64,000 bases of DNA, taken from Corynebacterium deserti GIMN1.010 (lineage in GTDB: Bacteria; Actinomycetota; Actinomycetes; Mycobacteriales; Mycobacteriaceae). Below are positions 1 through 9,862 of the stretch, one piece after another; positions within the stretch are counted from its first letter, which is position 1, and each line of letters begins with the position of its first letter. The stretch spans positions 1,302,001-1,366,000 of the forward strand of contig NZ_CP009220.1 in the NCBI RefSeq assembly GCF_001277995.1, given 5' to 3'. The notes beneath the pieces were generated by a model that was given only the letters and a program-made list of their open reading frames with translations, ran no database searches and had not been told where the DNA came from. The translations under genes and the position numbers were made by a program.

Positions 1-581
1 TTGACAAGGTCGTTGAAATCGACGGCTCCGCTCTGACTCCATTCATCACTTGGGGAACCAACCCAGGCCAGGGTCTGCCACTATCTGAGTCCGTTCCAAA
101 CCCAGAAGACTTCACCAACGACAACGACAAGGCTTCTGCTGAAAAGGCATTGCAGTACATGGACCTGGTACCAGGCACCCCACTGCGCGACATCAAGATC
201 GACACCGTCTTCCTCGGCTCCTGCACCAACGCCCGTATTGAAGACCTGCAGATCGCAGCAGACATCCTCAAGGGCAAGAAGATCGCTGATGGCCTGCGCA
301 TGATGGTCGTTCCCTCCTCCACTTGGGTCAAGCAAGAAGCAGAATCCCTCGGCCTGGACAAAATTTTCACCGACGCAGGCGCTGAATGGCGTACCGCCGG
401 CTGCTCGATGTGCCTTGGCATGAACCCAGACCAGCTGAAGCCAGGTGAGCGCTCCGCCTCCACCTCGAACCGAAACTTCGAAGGCCGCCAAGGACCAGGA
501 GGCCGCACCCACCTGGTATCCCCAGCTGTCGCAGCCGCCACCGCAATCCGCGGCACCCTGTCCTCACCTGCAGATCTGTAA
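1..581 (+). CDS. leuC: 3-isopropylmalate dehydratase large subunit, C-terminal part (5' end outside window)
   Basis: Aconitase-family subunit that, with LeuD, isomerises 2-isopropylmalate to 3-isopropylmalate in leucine synthesis. Only the C-terminal ~192 codons are present; the frame is already open at base 3. The three [4Fe-4S] cysteine ligands are visible in [11 protein letters not shown] and [12 protein letters not shown], followed by the conserved [10 protein letters not shown] segment. The stop lies 18 bp before leuD, so the two subunits are probably co-transcribed, as is usual for leuCD. Identification rests on these motifs plus the adjacent leuD and is very secure. Confidence 0.97.
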   Translation, partial: DKVVEIDGSALTPFITWGTNPGQGLPLSESVPNPEDFTNDNDKASAEKALQYMDLVPGTPLRDIKIDTVFLGSCTNARIEDLQIAADILKGKKIADGLRMMVVPSSTWVKQEAESLGLDKIFTDAGAEWRTAGCSMCLGMNPDQLKPGERSASTSNRNFEGRQGPGGRTHLVSPAVAAATAIRGTLSSPADL

Positions 582-599
582 AAGGAAAGCTAGAAAACA

Positions 600-1193
600 A
601 TGGAGAAATTCACTACCCACACAGGCGTTGGCGTTCCACTGCAGCGATCCAACGTGGACACCGACCAGATCATCCCAGCGATCTACCTAAAGCGCGTCAC
701 CCGCACGGGCTTCGAAGATGGACTGTTTTCCAACTGGCGCCAAAACGACCCCGACTTCGTCCTCAACACCGACACCTACAAAAACGGCTCTGTCCTCATC
801 GCAGGCCCAGACTTTGGTACCGGTTCCTCTCGCGAGCACGCAGTGTGGGCGCTCATGGACTACGGTTTCCGCGCGGTTTTCTCATCCCGCTTCGCCGACA
901 TCTTCCGCGGAAACTCAGGAAAAGCTGGTCTTCTGACTGGCATCATGGAGCAGTCCGATATCGAACTGCTGTGGAAGCTCATGGAACAGACCCCAGGTTT
1001 AGAGCTCACTGTCAACCTAGAAAAGCAGCAGGTTACCGCAGGAGATTCTGTGTTTAGCTTTGAAGTTGATCCGTACATCCGTTGGCGATTGATGGAAGGC
1101 CTCGACGATGCTGGCCTGACTCTGCGCAAGCTTGATGAGATCGAGGCGTATGAGGCGAAGCGTCCTGCGTTCAAGCCTCGCACCAACGCGTAA
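600..1193 (+). CDS. leuD: 3-isopropylmalate dehydratase small subunit
   Basis: Partner of LeuC in the cytosolic isopropylmalate isomerase. The 197-aa length is normal for LeuD. The swivelling-domain signature [17 protein letters not shown] is present around residues 65-80. The ATG is preceded by an AAAGGAAAG ribosome binding site and follows leuC by 18 bp, so this is the second gene of a leuCD operon. The HU gene (hupB) that, as I recall, follows leuD in mycobacteria is absent; about 480 bp without a gene follows instead. Confidence 0.97.
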   Translation: MEKFTTHTGVGVPLQRSNVDTDQIIPAIYLKRVTRTGFEDGLFSNWRQNDPDFVLNTDTYKNGSVLIAGPDFGTGSSREHAVWALMDYGFRAVFSSRFADIFRGNSGKAGLLTGIMEQSDIELLWKLMEQTPGLELTVNLEKQQVTAGDSVFSFEVDPYIRWRLMEGLDDAGLTLRKLDEIEAYEAKRPAFKPRTNA

Positions 1194-1671
1194 GTTTCGT
1201 TTATAGGTGCTTGTAGCGGGCTCATGGCGTAAATCCTGGGGAGGATCTTTAAGGGGATTGCATTGTGGGCCCGTTTAAGGCTTTAATTTTTGGAGATGTC
1301 CCAAGTGTTGGGTCGGGATCTTCCAGGCGCTTAGACGGCAATCTGGGAGGGCACTTTTTGGGCTGCTTAGTAGTTCGATTTCATTACTTGACGTAGCAAG
1401 CCGAAACCGCACCACACGAGGGCTTATGCGAACATATTTTCGGTGTGGAAATTGACTTGAAAGTTTGCCCGACTGCACGTAGACACCGCATGGCACCCCA
1501 TATAGCGGTAGGTGTGGTGCTATTTTCAAGTTTAGGAAGTTGGGCCTCTGGCACCTACGAAACAACGCATTTTGCCTCCGATTTTCTCCAATTTGGGGTG
1601 ACATAGCGCCCACCAAAAATCCCACCCGGCACAAGGTCGGGTGGGTTTCGTCAATTCACAATGTAGTTCCG
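1194..1671. other. Intergenic region downstream of leuD, no gene recognised
   Basis: No convincing protein-coding frame. Open frames here start inside the hairpin at 1621-1645 or lack a ribosome binding site. The stretch is AT-richer than its surroundings. A near-palindrome CGAACATATTTTCG at 1429-1442 resembles a LexA (SOS) box with one internal mismatch. The right end carries the terminator of the convergent Nudix gene. Confidence 0.5.
1613..1650 (-). terminator. Rho-independent terminator of the Nudix gene
   Basis: Perfect 8-bp stem CCCACCCG (1621-1628) / CGGGTGGG (1638-1645) with a 9-nt loop. On the minus strand it is followed by ATTTTTGG, giving a U-tract for the gene ending at 1672. The plus side has only TTTCG, so any effect on leuCD would be weaker. 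Confidence 0.8.
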
Positions 1672-2679
1672 TTACTTCACCGGAAGTGGGCTCGCCAAGT
1701 AGTCGGCGCCGGTGAGTTGTCCGTCGTGGAAACTCAACACCCACACACTAGCCTTCTTGGCTTTGATCTCTTCTCCGATGGGGAGGGTGCCGTTTTCAGC
1801 GAGCCATTCGATCATTTCGGGGATGATGTTACCTTGTCCCACAATGACTGGCACGCCACCTTGGTCAACGACATCCATGAAACGCTTTTTGCAGGCTTTA
1901 GGGTCGGTTGCCCAGGTGTCATCGCCGAAGAGTTTGTTTACTGAGACGTCGAGGCAGAGTTCGTCAGCCAATGGCAACGCTGTGGCTTGGCAGCGGTCGG
2001 GGACAGCCGAGTAGATGGCGGTCGGCTTGTATGGAAGCAGCATGGGCACGAGCATTTCTGCCTGCCTGCGTCCCTTCTTATCAAGTGGTCGCTTGTTGTC
2101 ATCGCCACCCCAGGTTTGGCGACCATGTGCGTGAGCATGGCGAACATACAGCACACGAGTGGTAGTTGGGGTGCGGAAACGCTTGGCAGCCTTGGCCAGT
2201 ACCTCGGTGTCTACCTGGTAGCTGAGCAGTTCGCAGGCCTGATCGATGGGCAGCCAGCGGATTTCATCGACTTCATCGTTGGGGACAAACTCGCCGCCAA
2301 GAACTTGGGCAGTCCAATAGTAGACAACTTTAGTGCGATCAAGCACGGGGTAGGTGACTTTGCCGATCAGCTTGCCTAGACGGATGTCGTAGCCGGTTTC
2401 TTCCAAAATCTCGCGTGCCGCGGTGGTGGGGATGGATTCACCGGGATCGACTTTGCCCTTGGCTAGTGACCAGTCGTCGTAGTGGGGGCGGTGAATGACA
2501 GCGACTTCGATGGCATCTGGGTTGGTGTTGTCTCCACGCCAGAGGACAGCGCCTGCAGCCAGGGTAGGGCGGGTGAATTCTTCAGTGGGGCGAGCCACGA
2601 TCTTTTGCAAGCGACCGTTGATCAACATTGCGGAATCTTGATCTTTGTCCACCTCATGCGGCTTATTGTTTTTTGCCAT
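1672..2679 (-). CDS. mutT1: MutT1-like Nudix hydrolase fused to a histidine phosphatase domain
   Basis: Two-domain protein of about 335 aa. The N-terminal Nudix box GKVDPGES...REILEETG is near residues 75-96 (GX5EX7REUXEEXGU fits). The C-terminal domain carries the RHG-type phosphohistidine motif YVRHAHAHG near residue 180. The same fusion is known in mycobacterial MutT1, which hydrolyses 8-oxo-dGTP and diadenosine polyphosphates, so a nucleotide-pool sanitising role is inferred. I chose the ATG at 2679 (MAKNNKPHE), which has AAAGGTG upstream, over the ATG at 2703, which has no ribosome binding site. It is divergent from gpsA and convergent with leuCD. Confidence 0.9.
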   Translation of the reverse strand: MAKNNKPHEVDKDQDSAMLINGRLQKIVARPTEEFTRPTLAAGAVLWRGDNTNPDAIEVAVIHRPHYDDWSLAKGKVDPGESIPTTAAREILEETGYDIRLGKLIGKVTYPVLDRTKVVYYWTAQVLGGEFVPNDEVDEIRWLPIDQACELLSYQVDTEVLAKAAKRFRTPTTTRVLYVRHAHAHGRQTWGGDDNKRPLDKKGRRQAEMLVPMLLPYKPTAIYSAVPDRCQATALPLADELCLDVSVNKLFGDDTWATDPKACKKRFMDVVDQGGVPVIVGQGNIIPEMIEWLAENGTLPIGEEIKAKKASVWVLSFHDGQLTGADYLASPLPVK

Positions 2680-2905
2680 GGCGGTGTGATTCACCTTTCG
2701 CATTGTGGTGCACTAAGACCCAGGTTGTGTATCCAGGAGGAACGCGCACATCAGTGAATAGAAAAACTGTTGGGTTCTATTGTTCACCAGTCTGGTCCTG
2801 AGTGCATAACTGAACACTCAACAAAGCCACGTTTAAATGCAGCCAGTTGGGCCGATGGGATAACCTGAGACAGTTAGATGAACGTTGGCGAAAGGTTTGT
2901 GGCAC

Positions 2906-3904
2906 GTGGTTTCAGTTAGCGTGATGGGTGCAGGTTCGTGGGGAACTACGTTGGCCAAGGTTTTCGCAGACGCCGGAAATGCAGTGACGTTGTGGGCTCG
3001 ACGTGATGAACTGGCTCGCACGATTGCGAAGACTCATGAAAACCCTGATTATCTCGCAGGGATTGTGCTGCCTGATTCCATTACTGTTACGTCCTCGGCA
3101 GAGGAAGCACTTGATAATGCTGCCATCGTGGTGCTGGCTGTTCCGTCGCAAGCCCTGCGTGGAAACCTTGCCGAGTGGAAAGACGCCATCCCAACTGATG
3201 CAACCCTGGTCTCCTTAGCCAAAGGCATTGAAAAGGGCACGCACCTGCGGATGAGCCAAGTTATCGCCGAGGTGACCGAGGCAGATGAAGAGCGCATTGC
3301 AGTCCTGTCTGGTCCGAACCTTGCGCGAGAAATTGCGGAAGGTCAGCCTGCTGCCACGGTGATTGCGTGTCCTGATGAAAACCGTGCCAAGTTGGTTCAG
3401 GCAGCTGTGGCTGCACCGTATTTTCGCCCGTATACCAACACTGATGTCATTGGCGCAGAGCTGGGTGGTGCATGTAAGAACGTCATCGCCTTGGCCTGCG
3501 GTATTGCTCATGGATATGGCTTGGGTGAAAACACCAACGCCTCGGTAATTACCCGCGGTTTGGCTGAGATCGCCCGCCTGGGTGAGGTTATGGGTGCCGA
3601 TGCCAAGACATTCTCCGGGCTTGCTGGCATGGGCGACCTTGTTGCGACCTGTTCTTCACCTCTTTCCCGAAACCGAAGCTTTGGTGAGCGCCTGGGCAAG
3701 GGCGAATCGTTGGAGCAGGCTCGTGAGGCAACAAATGGTCAGGTGGCTGAGGGAGTGATCTCCTCGCAGTCGATTTTTGATCTCGCAACGTCGCTCGGCG
3801 TGGAGATGCCTATCACTCAAGCGGTTTATGGCGTGTGCCATAAGGGAATGAACGTGCCAGATTTGATTGTGGCTCTCATGGGCAGGTCTAAGAAGGCTGA
3901 GTAG
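2906..3904 (+). CDS. gpsA: Glycerol-3-phosphate dehydrogenase [NAD(P)+]
   Basis: Makes sn-glycerol 3-phosphate from dihydroxyacetone phosphate for phospholipid synthesis. The Rossmann dinucleotide site is at the N-terminus ([12 protein letters not shown]), and the catalytic-lysine region [13 protein letters not shown] is present, followed by the C-terminal helical domain ([11 protein letters not shown]). An upstream in-frame TTG (2885) exists, but the GTG at 2906 has AAAGG at 10 nt and gives 332 aa, the usual family length. It is followed 24 bp later by ddl, an arrangement conserved in Corynebacteriales as I recall. Confidence 0.95.
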   Translation: MVSVSVMGAGSWGTTLAKVFADAGNAVTLWARRDELARTIAKTHENPDYLAGIVLPDSITVTSSAEEALDNAAIVVLAVPSQALRGNLAEWKDAIPTDATLVSLAKGIEKGTHLRMSQVIAEVTEADEERIAVLSGPNLAREIAEGQPAATVIACPDENRAKLVQAAVAAPYFRPYTNTDVIGAELGGACKNVIALACGIAHGYGLGENTNASVITRGLAEIARLGEVMGADAKTFSGLAGMGDLVATCSSPLSRNRSFGERLGKGESLEQAREATNGQVAEGVISSQSIFDLATSLGVEMPITQAVYGVCHKGMNVPDLIVALMGRSKKAE

Positions 3905-3928
3905 CTGGAAGCTGTAAGCTTCATCTCT

Positions 3929-5014
3929 GTGAGCAACTCAAATTCTGGAAAAATCCGCGTCGCCGTCATCTACGGTGGCCGTAGTTCTGAGCACTCTGTC
4001 TCCTGCGTATCCGCTGGTGCCATCATGGCGCATTTGGATCCAGAGAAGTATGAGGTGATTCCTGTCGGCATCACGGTCGATGGTGCGTGGGTAGTGGGTG
4101 AAAGCAACCCACAGAGGCTGACGCTGGTGGATCGCACGATGCCGGAGGTTGAGCATCGTGAAGAGGTTCGACCAAGTTTGGATCCTGCTCATCGCGGTGA
4201 ATTCCACTTCTCTGATGGCAGCTTGTACGCCACCGCTGACGTCATTTTCCCTGTGTTGCATGGTCGTTTCGGTGAGGACGGCACCATCCAGGGTCTGTTT
4301 GCTCTGTCCGATATTCCGGTTGTTGGCCCTGGCGTTTTGTCCTCGGCTGCGGGTATGGATAAAGAATTCACGAAAAAGCTCATGGCTGCTGAAGGCCTGC
4401 CCATCGGTAAGGAAGTTATCCTTCGCGATCGCACAGAGTTGACCGAGGCAGAGAAGAACCTCCTGGGTCTGCCTGTGTTTGTGAAGCCTGCTCGTGGCGG
4501 TTCCTCGATTGGTATTTCTCGAGTGAAGACGTGGGAGGAGTTCCCTAAGGCTGTGGAGCTTGCTCGCGCTCACGATGAAAAGGTGATCGTGGAGTCGGAG
4601 ATCGTCGGTTCAGAGGTGGAGTGCGGCGTGCTGCAGTACCCAGATGGTCGCATCGTTGCTTCTGAGCCTGCGTTGTTACTGGGCACTGAGGACGGCGCTG
4701 GTGGATTCTACGACTTTGATACCAAGTACTTGGACAACGTGGTCACCGCAGAGATCCCAGCTTCGCTTGATCAAAAGACCACCGAGCTGATTAAGTCGTT
4801 GGCCATTGAGTCGTTCCAGGCATTGTCTTGTGAAGGCCTTGCCCGCGTGGACTTCTTTGTTACCGCTAACGGCCCTGTGCTCAATGAGATCAACACCATG
4901 CCCGGTTTCACGCCGATCTCCATGTACCCGCAGATGTTCGCGGCCTCCGGCGTGGGTTATGAGGAACTTCTCGACGTTCTCATCCAGCAGGCACTCCACC
5001 GTTCAGCACAGTAG
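3929..5014 (+). CDS. ddl: D-alanine-D-alanine ligase
   Basis: ATP-grasp ligase joining two D-alanines for the peptidoglycan pentapeptide. At 361 aa it has family length. Visible features are the N-terminal GGRSSEHSVS motif, the ATP-grasp core PVFVKPARGGSSIGI and the C-terminal metal/ADP-binding stretch EINTMPGFTPISMYP. The start codon is GTG (VSNSNSGKIRV). It lies directly downstream of gpsA, probably in the same transcript, and ends before a perfect 13-bp hairpin. Confidence 0.96.
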   Translation: MSNSNSGKIRVAVIYGGRSSEHSVSCVSAGAIMAHLDPEKYEVIPVGITVDGAWVVGESNPQRLTLVDRTMPEVEHREEVRPSLDPAHRGEFHFSDGSLYATADVIFPVLHGRFGEDGTIQGLFALSDIPVVGPGVLSSAAGMDKEFTKKLMAAEGLPIGKEVILRDRTELTEAEKNLLGLPVFVKPARGGSSIGISRVKTWEEFPKAVELARAHDEKVIVESEIVGSEVECGVLQYPDGRIVASEPALLLGTEDGAGGFYDFDTKYLDNVVTAEIPASLDQKTTELIKSLAIESFQALSCEGLARVDFFVTANGPVLNEINTMPGFTPISMYPQMFAASGVGYEELLDVLIQQALHRSAQ

Positions 5015-5087
5015 TACTTTCTCGTACGTAGCCTGGTCTACTACCTCCCAGTCATCTCCCGGGGCAATGTCACCGACAAACCGGGGA

Positions 5088-5130
5088 TGAAAAAACCACC
5101 AGCTCCCTGATGTGGAGCTGGTGGTTTGAT
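5088..5130. terminator. Bidirectional terminator between ddl and the accessory block
   Basis: Perfect 13-bp stem AACCACCAGCTCC (5094-5106) / GGAGCTGGTGGTT (5114-5126) with a 7-nt loop. A run of A precedes the left arm, so the minus-strand transcript (permease gene ending at 5137) gets a strong U-tract; the plus strand has a short T-run. It marks the left boundary of the GC-richer accessory block. Confidence 0.88.
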
Positions 5131-5136
5131 GTTTGG

Positions 5137-7267
5137 TTATGCGTTCAGCAGGACCTTATCCTCGGCGGACTCAACCTCCACCGGTGGGGTCGGTGGTTCG
5201 ATTACGTACTCGATGCTGGTGTGTAGGGGCTTGACGCGGTCGATGAGGAAGACCAGGACCAACGAGACCACACTCCAGATGGTGAAGGTGGCCAGGTGGG
5301 TGCTCACCACGTCGCCCCCGAAGTAGAGGATGGAACGGATCGACTCGACCGCGGCCGGCATGGGCAGGTAGCAATGGAGCAGGCGGAACAGTTCGGGTTC
5401 CATGTAGATCGAGAGTGCACCATTGGACGCGGGCACACCCAGGAACATCAACACCCCGATCACCGGGATCACGGCGAGCAGCCCCATGAGCCGTTCAAAG
5501 ACAGCGGAGAACATGGCCACACAGAAGATGGCCACGGTGCCGGTGCCCAACAGCTCCCAGAAATGGCCGTCAATGGCACCGGTGATGGGGTCGGCGATCA
5601 GCCAGACGAAGGTGGCCATGAAGGGCGCGTAGACGGCGGTGATGGGCAGCAGTTTTGCGCAGTGGACGACTGGAGGGTGCGGCGTTGGCACCCACGATGA
5701 TGATCATGAACCCGGAAAGCATCCAGCCCATGGCGATGTACATGGTGGAGGTGCCATTACTGTCGGAGTCCGGCAGCGGTGCGACATCCTCATTGACCAC
5801 GGAGATCTGTTGCGCACCCATGACCTGGGAGATCACCTGCTGGGCGCTGGTGCTGCCGGCCTGGTTGGTCAGCAGGGTGGCCGACGGGTTGTCTGCACCG
5901 GGCAGGATTAGGGCTCCGACGATCTCCCGTTCGTCGACCTGCTCCCTGGCCTCCTCCTCGGTCTCCAGGGCACGCAGATCGAAAAGTCCCTTGATGTTCT
6001 GTTCCAGACCGGCGATGGTCTGTTCAGCCTGTTCGGTGGTGGCACCCACCACAGCCACCGGCATGTCCTTCGGGCTGGGCTCATGCATGGCACAGAGCAT
6101 GACGGTCAGCATCATTGAGACTATGACGAAGGGGAAGATGAACAGGGACAGGTAGCGCCAGAAGCGTGATTTCGGGCGCTTGCCACCGTGCAGGGAGGGC
6201 ATGTCGATAACCACCGGCTTCGGTGTCGGGTTCCTGCGCTTGCTGACGGCATCAAACAGCAGGGTGGCACCCAGCCCGGCGATGGCGCCCAGAACCAGTA
6301 CCACCAGGTGGCTACCCACGCCCGCCCTTCCGAAGTAGAGCTCGGAACGCAGTGCCTCACCGATCGCCGGCATGGGCAGGAAGGTGTGCAACGGGGTGTA
6401 GAAGGAGGGCATCGTGGAGAGCGGGAAACTCATGTTGGATGCCGGCATTCCCAGCACCATGAGGAAGAGCATGCCCACCAGCACCGCCATGGGACCGAAG
6501 AGTCGGGTGAAGAACAACTGGACGCTGCCGATGGCGAAAATACCCAGCCAGGAGACTCCCAGTACCGCGGCGGTGTGGTCACTACTGACCACACCCAGCA
6601 CCGGGCCGGTGATCAACCAGGCCAGCCCGGCGATCAGCGCGGACCAAGCAGCCAGCAGTGGCACGGCACGGCGGAAGCGCAACAATTCCGGGGAGTTCGA
6701 GATCAGCACACTGAACGGCAGGTAACCGGCCATCACCAGGGCGGTGGTCAGAAACATCGCGGCCAGACCGGAGATATCGTGTTCCGGCAGCGGGGCGAGA
6801 TCCTGGGGGCTCAGCTCCAGATCCACGGCGAGCACCTCCGGGGCGACCAGGCTGGTGATGGTGGAACCGAGCTGGGCGCCGGCCCCGCTGGCGGTGTACA
6901 GCGTGGCGGTGGAACCACTGAGTGATATCGCGGCGGTGACCTCCCGGTCAAACACCATATCCCGGGCGGTCTGCTCATCAGCAACCATCTCGACATCCAC
7001 CGCGCCGGGGTTGTTCTCCTCGAGGCCCCGGGTAAAGGCCTGGGCGACGGTGGCGTCACCGGTGACGGCGACGGGCATGTCTCTCGGTTCCGGGGCGTGC
7101 ATGGCACCCAGGTAGCCGGTGATCATCATGCCGACCATCAGCACCGGCATGATGAACATCGCCGTGTAGCGGCCGATGACCTCCACCTTGGCGCGCTTTG
7201 CGGCTGCTGCTTCTACTGCATCGGTTTCGGTTCCGGGCTGGTCCGGCGGGTGGGTGGTCGTGCTCAA
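5137..7267 (-). pseudogene. Tandem-duplicated ABC-2/YhgE-like membrane permease, broken by one frameshift
   Basis: Two overlapping minus-strand frames (5570-7267 and 5137-5691) form one protein of about 710 aa built from two homologous halves. Each half has a TM anchor followed by AMH(A/E)P.P(R/K)DMPVAV, an extracytoplasmic domain and several TM helices ending in a (F/Y)LPMPA..E..RS.LYFG motif. The first frame breaks at CGC-AAA-ACT; removing one A from the AAAA run (plus strand 5653-5656) restores RPLRKLLPITAVYAP, matching the corresponding segment of the first half. The fold resembles ABC-2/YhgE-type (SNG1/DUF3533-like) transport proteins. It is divergent from a TetR gene, so a regulated efflux or envelope-stress role is plausible. 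Whether the break is real or a base-call error cannot be told here. Confidence 0.75.
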
Positions 7268-7321
7268 GAAGGCGCTCTTGCGGTGTGGATGAAGGTCCTG
7301 GAAAAGAGATATGTCCGGACC

Positions 7322-7340
7322 TGTCTTACAAATTAAGACA
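7322..7340. promoter_or_regulatory. Candidate TetR operator
   Basis: Perfect inverted repeat TGTCTTA-N5-TAAGACA in the 197-bp divergent region between the permease and the TetR gene. A further TAAGACA half-site lies at 7368-7374. The position suits autoregulation plus permease control by the adjacent TetR protein. This is inference from symmetry and location. Confidence 0.6.
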
Positions 7341-7464
7341 CGCGGATTAGGGCGAACCGGATAATATTAAGACATGTGGCGTAAAATAGACAACCGGTGG
7401 GCTGGACTATAAGCCCGGGCAGCACTTGGATACCATCCAGGTGAGATAACAAGAAGGAGTGCTC

Positions 7465-8127
7465 ATGGGACGGCGCAGTGAACGTGCGCGGAAAGTACTG
7501 ATGGACGCAGCTGAGGAACTTTTTGCCCGTGATGGCGTGGATGTGGTCTCCAACCGGAGGATCACCGAGCATGCCGGGGCCTTGAACCACTCCGCCGTGA
7601 CCTACCATTTCGGCAACCGGGATGAATTGATCCAGGCGCTGCTCCAGCGACACCTGGGTGACATGGCCCAGCGTCGCGCTGAACTGGTGGCGGCCCTGGA
7701 TCCGGACGCCGGTCTCTGGGATCTGGTGGCCTGCCGGATTCTGCCCATGGTGCAGGGTTTCGATGCGCTGCCCCGGCCCAGCTGGCGCGCCCGTTTCCTG
7801 AACCAGGTGAACTCACTGCCCTCGCTGCAAAACCTGCTCATCGGATCCCATGAGGGTGACAGGGAGCTATGGGAGCTCGGTCGCCGGGCGGTTCAGGCCA
7901 TTGACGGCGTCACCCCCACGACCTTCCGGGCACGTTCCTCAATCCTCGGACACCTCGTACTGGGGGTCTGCGCCAAGTATGAAGCCGAGGTGGAGGCGGG
8001 AATCCAGCAGGGAACCTGGATCGATGTCGGGCACTTCCTGACCGATGCGGTAACCGGTATGCTGTCCGCCCCGGTGACCCACCGGAGCGACTATACGATT
8101 CCGGTTTCCTCGCCACAACTGCTTTAG
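7465..8127 (+). CDS. TetR-family transcriptional regulator
   Basis: The 220-aa protein has a typical N-terminal TetR HTH: RKVLMDAAEELFARDGVDVVSNRRI..HAGALNHSAVTYHFGNRDELI, residues ~8-55, including the recognition-helix end (A/V)TYHFG. The C-terminal ligand domain is not informative about the effector. The ATG at 7465 has GAAGGAG at 5 nt; the GTG at 7459 lies inside that ribosome binding site and is less likely. It is divergent from the permease gene, and the palindrome at 7322-7340 is its probable operator. Codon use is GC-rich like the rest of the block. Confidence 0.88.
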   Translation: MGRRSERARKVLMDAAEELFARDGVDVVSNRRITEHAGALNHSAVTYHFGNRDELIQALLQRHLGDMAQRRAELVAALDPDAGLWDLVACRILPMVQGFDALPRPSWRARFLNQVNSLPSLQNLLIGSHEGDRELWELGRRAVQAIDGVTPTTFRARSSILGHLVLGVCAKYEAEVEAGIQQGTWIDVGHFLTDAVTGMLSAPVTHRSDYTIPVSSPQLL

Positions 8128-8482
8128 AACACTGTATCCAGCTGGGCGGGACATCAGATTGCCCAACTTCCCCTGGCTGACCGGCAGCACCGTCAGCGTC
8201 AGAGTTTTGTCGTGCCGTCGACGGTCGTTCGGAAGTCGTGGTCATCGGTGGTCACTGCGATATCCCTCTGGTTTCCTATGGGTGTGGGCCCCGCCAGCTG
8301 GTACGGCAGGCAACGGGGGAGCGTGAAGTTGGTCTTCTCCACAACCCCCTTCACCGGACAACTCTTGCGGCAGGGACGATCTGCGTAGCAGAACCTGTTC
8401 GGTTGCCTCATAAGGGGTTGGGGTCCGCCCGGTCTCCCGGCAAGGCCCCCACGGTTCCCCGCTGAAGGGAAAGACATCCTGG
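8128..8482. other. Convergent intergenic region, no gene recognised
   Basis: It separates the TetR gene from the convergent aminotransferase gene. Several short frames are open on both strands, as expected at high GC, but none has a ribosome binding site or a recognisable motif. No U-tailed hairpin was seen. A decayed gene fragment cannot be excluded. Confidence 0.4.
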
Positions 8483-9832
8483 TCAGCAGGCTGTATTGAT
8501 CGCCTCCTCGATGATCGCGAGTCCGCGCCGTAGATCCTTCTCCGAAATGATCAGTGGTGGTGCGATGTGGATGCGATTCTGTTGGATCATCGGCCAGAGC
8601 CCGGCTGCCTTGCAGGCGGCCCCGATCCGGAGCATGGGGATGTTTTCTTCGGCATTCGGGTTGAAGGGCACCAGTGGTTCCCGGGTGGTGCGGTCCCTGA
8701 CCAGTTCGACCGCCCAGAACAATCCCAGACCGCGAACCTCCCCGACACATTCGTACTTCTCAACCAGTTCGGCGAGAAAAGGTGCCACGACCTCATCACC
8801 CAGCTGGCGGGTCCGTTCGAGGATGTGCTCATCCTTGAAGACCGCGAAGGTCTCCACTCCCACGGCACAGGCGAGGGGGTGTCCGGAATAGGTCAATCCA
8901 CCCGGGTAGGCGGTGGTGGCGAAGGTATCCCGCACCGCATCGGATAGGACCACCCCGCCCAGCGGGACGTAACCGGAGTTGACACCTTTGGCGAAAGTCA
9001 TCAGGTCTGGTTCCACGTTGAAGTTCTCCACCGCGAACATGGTGCCCGTGCGCCCGAATCCGGTCATGACCTCATCGGCGATGTAGAGGATGCCGTATTT
9101 GTCACACAGGGCACGGACCCCGGGTAGATAACCCTCGGGCGGGACGAGGATGCCGTTGGTGCCGACCACCGTTTCAATGATGATCGCAGCGATGGTGGAT
9201 GCGCCCTCGAAAACGATTTGTTCCTCGAGGTGCTGGAGGGCGCGCTGGCATTCCTCCTCCGCGTCGCCGGCCCAGAACGCCGAACGGTAGGTGTAGGGGC
9301 CGAAGAAGTGGACCACTGACGGATCACCCGGGTCATTGGGCCAGCGGCGGGGGTCACCGGTCAGGCTGATCGCGGTGGCGGTGGCCCCATGATATGAACG
9401 GTACTGGGACATCACCTTCTTGCGTCCGGTGTGCAGTCTGGCCATGCGCACGGCGTGTTCATTGGCATCGGCGCCACCGTTGGTGAAGAAGACGTGGTTG
9501 AGAGATCCCGGGGCGGCTTCGGTGATCAGGCGTGCCAGCTCTGACCGGGCGTCATTGGCGAAGGCCGGTTGGATGGTGGCCAGTTTCCCCGCCTGGTCCT
9601 GCAGGGCCTGCACCAACCGTGGGTGCTGGTGGCCGAGGTTGAGGTTGACCAGCTGGGAACCGAAATCGAGGTAGGTATTGCCCTCATAATCGGTGAAACT
9701 GGCACCGGATGCGGTGGACACCGGCAGGGCGTCGACCAGATCCTGCGCCGACCAGGAATGGAAGACATGCTTATTATCGAGCTCACTGACCCGCTGGCCT
9801 GGCAGATCAGCGGAAACAATCGTGGTGGTCAT
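8483..9832 (-). CDS. Class III aminotransferase, probably beta-alanine (omega-amino acid):pyruvate
   Basis: PLP enzyme of 449 aa. Visible are the phosphate-binding NGGADANEHAVRMAR segment, the SYHGAT motif, ADEVMTGFGRTG and the PLP lysine in MTFAKGVNSGY. The family includes beta-alanine:pyruvate and 4-aminobutyrate aminotransferases. Its neighbours (semialdehyde dehydrogenase upstream, pyrimidine-reduction genes nearby) indicate conversion of beta-alanine to malonate semialdehyde, or 3-aminoisobutyrate to methylmalonate semialdehyde. The ATG is preceded by AGAAGGAGCAACGCC. It follows the dehydrogenase gene by 30 bp, forming a two-gene minus-strand operon divergent from pucR. Confidence 0.88.
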   Translation of the reverse strand: MTTTIVSADLPGQRVSELDNKHVFHSWSAQDLVDALPVSTASGASFTDYEGNTYLDFGSQLVNLNLGHQHPRLVQALQDQAGKLATIQPAFANDARSELARLITEAAPGSLNHVFFTNGGADANEHAVRMARLHTGRKKVMSQYRSYHGATATAISLTGDPRRWPNDPGDPSVVHFFGPYTYRSAFWAGDAEEECQRALQHLEEQIVFEGASTIAAIIIETVVGTNGILVPPEGYLPGVRALCDKYGILYIADEVMTGFGRTGTMFAVENFNVEPDLMTFAKGVNSGYVPLGGVVLSDAVRDTFATTAYPGGLTYSGHPLACAVGVETFAVFKDEHILERTRQLGDEVVAPFLAELVEKYECVGEVRGLGLFWAVELVRDRTTREPLVPFNPNAEENIPMLRIGAACKAAGLWPMIQQNRIHIAPPLIISEKDLRRGLAIIEEAINTAC

Positions 9833-9862
9833 GGCGTTGCTCCTTCTGGAAACGGTGGGGTG

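Noticed and set aside
1275..1634. A 119-codon minus-strand frame after leuD
   Set aside because: Its start lies inside the Nudix gene terminator and it has no motif or ribosome binding site.
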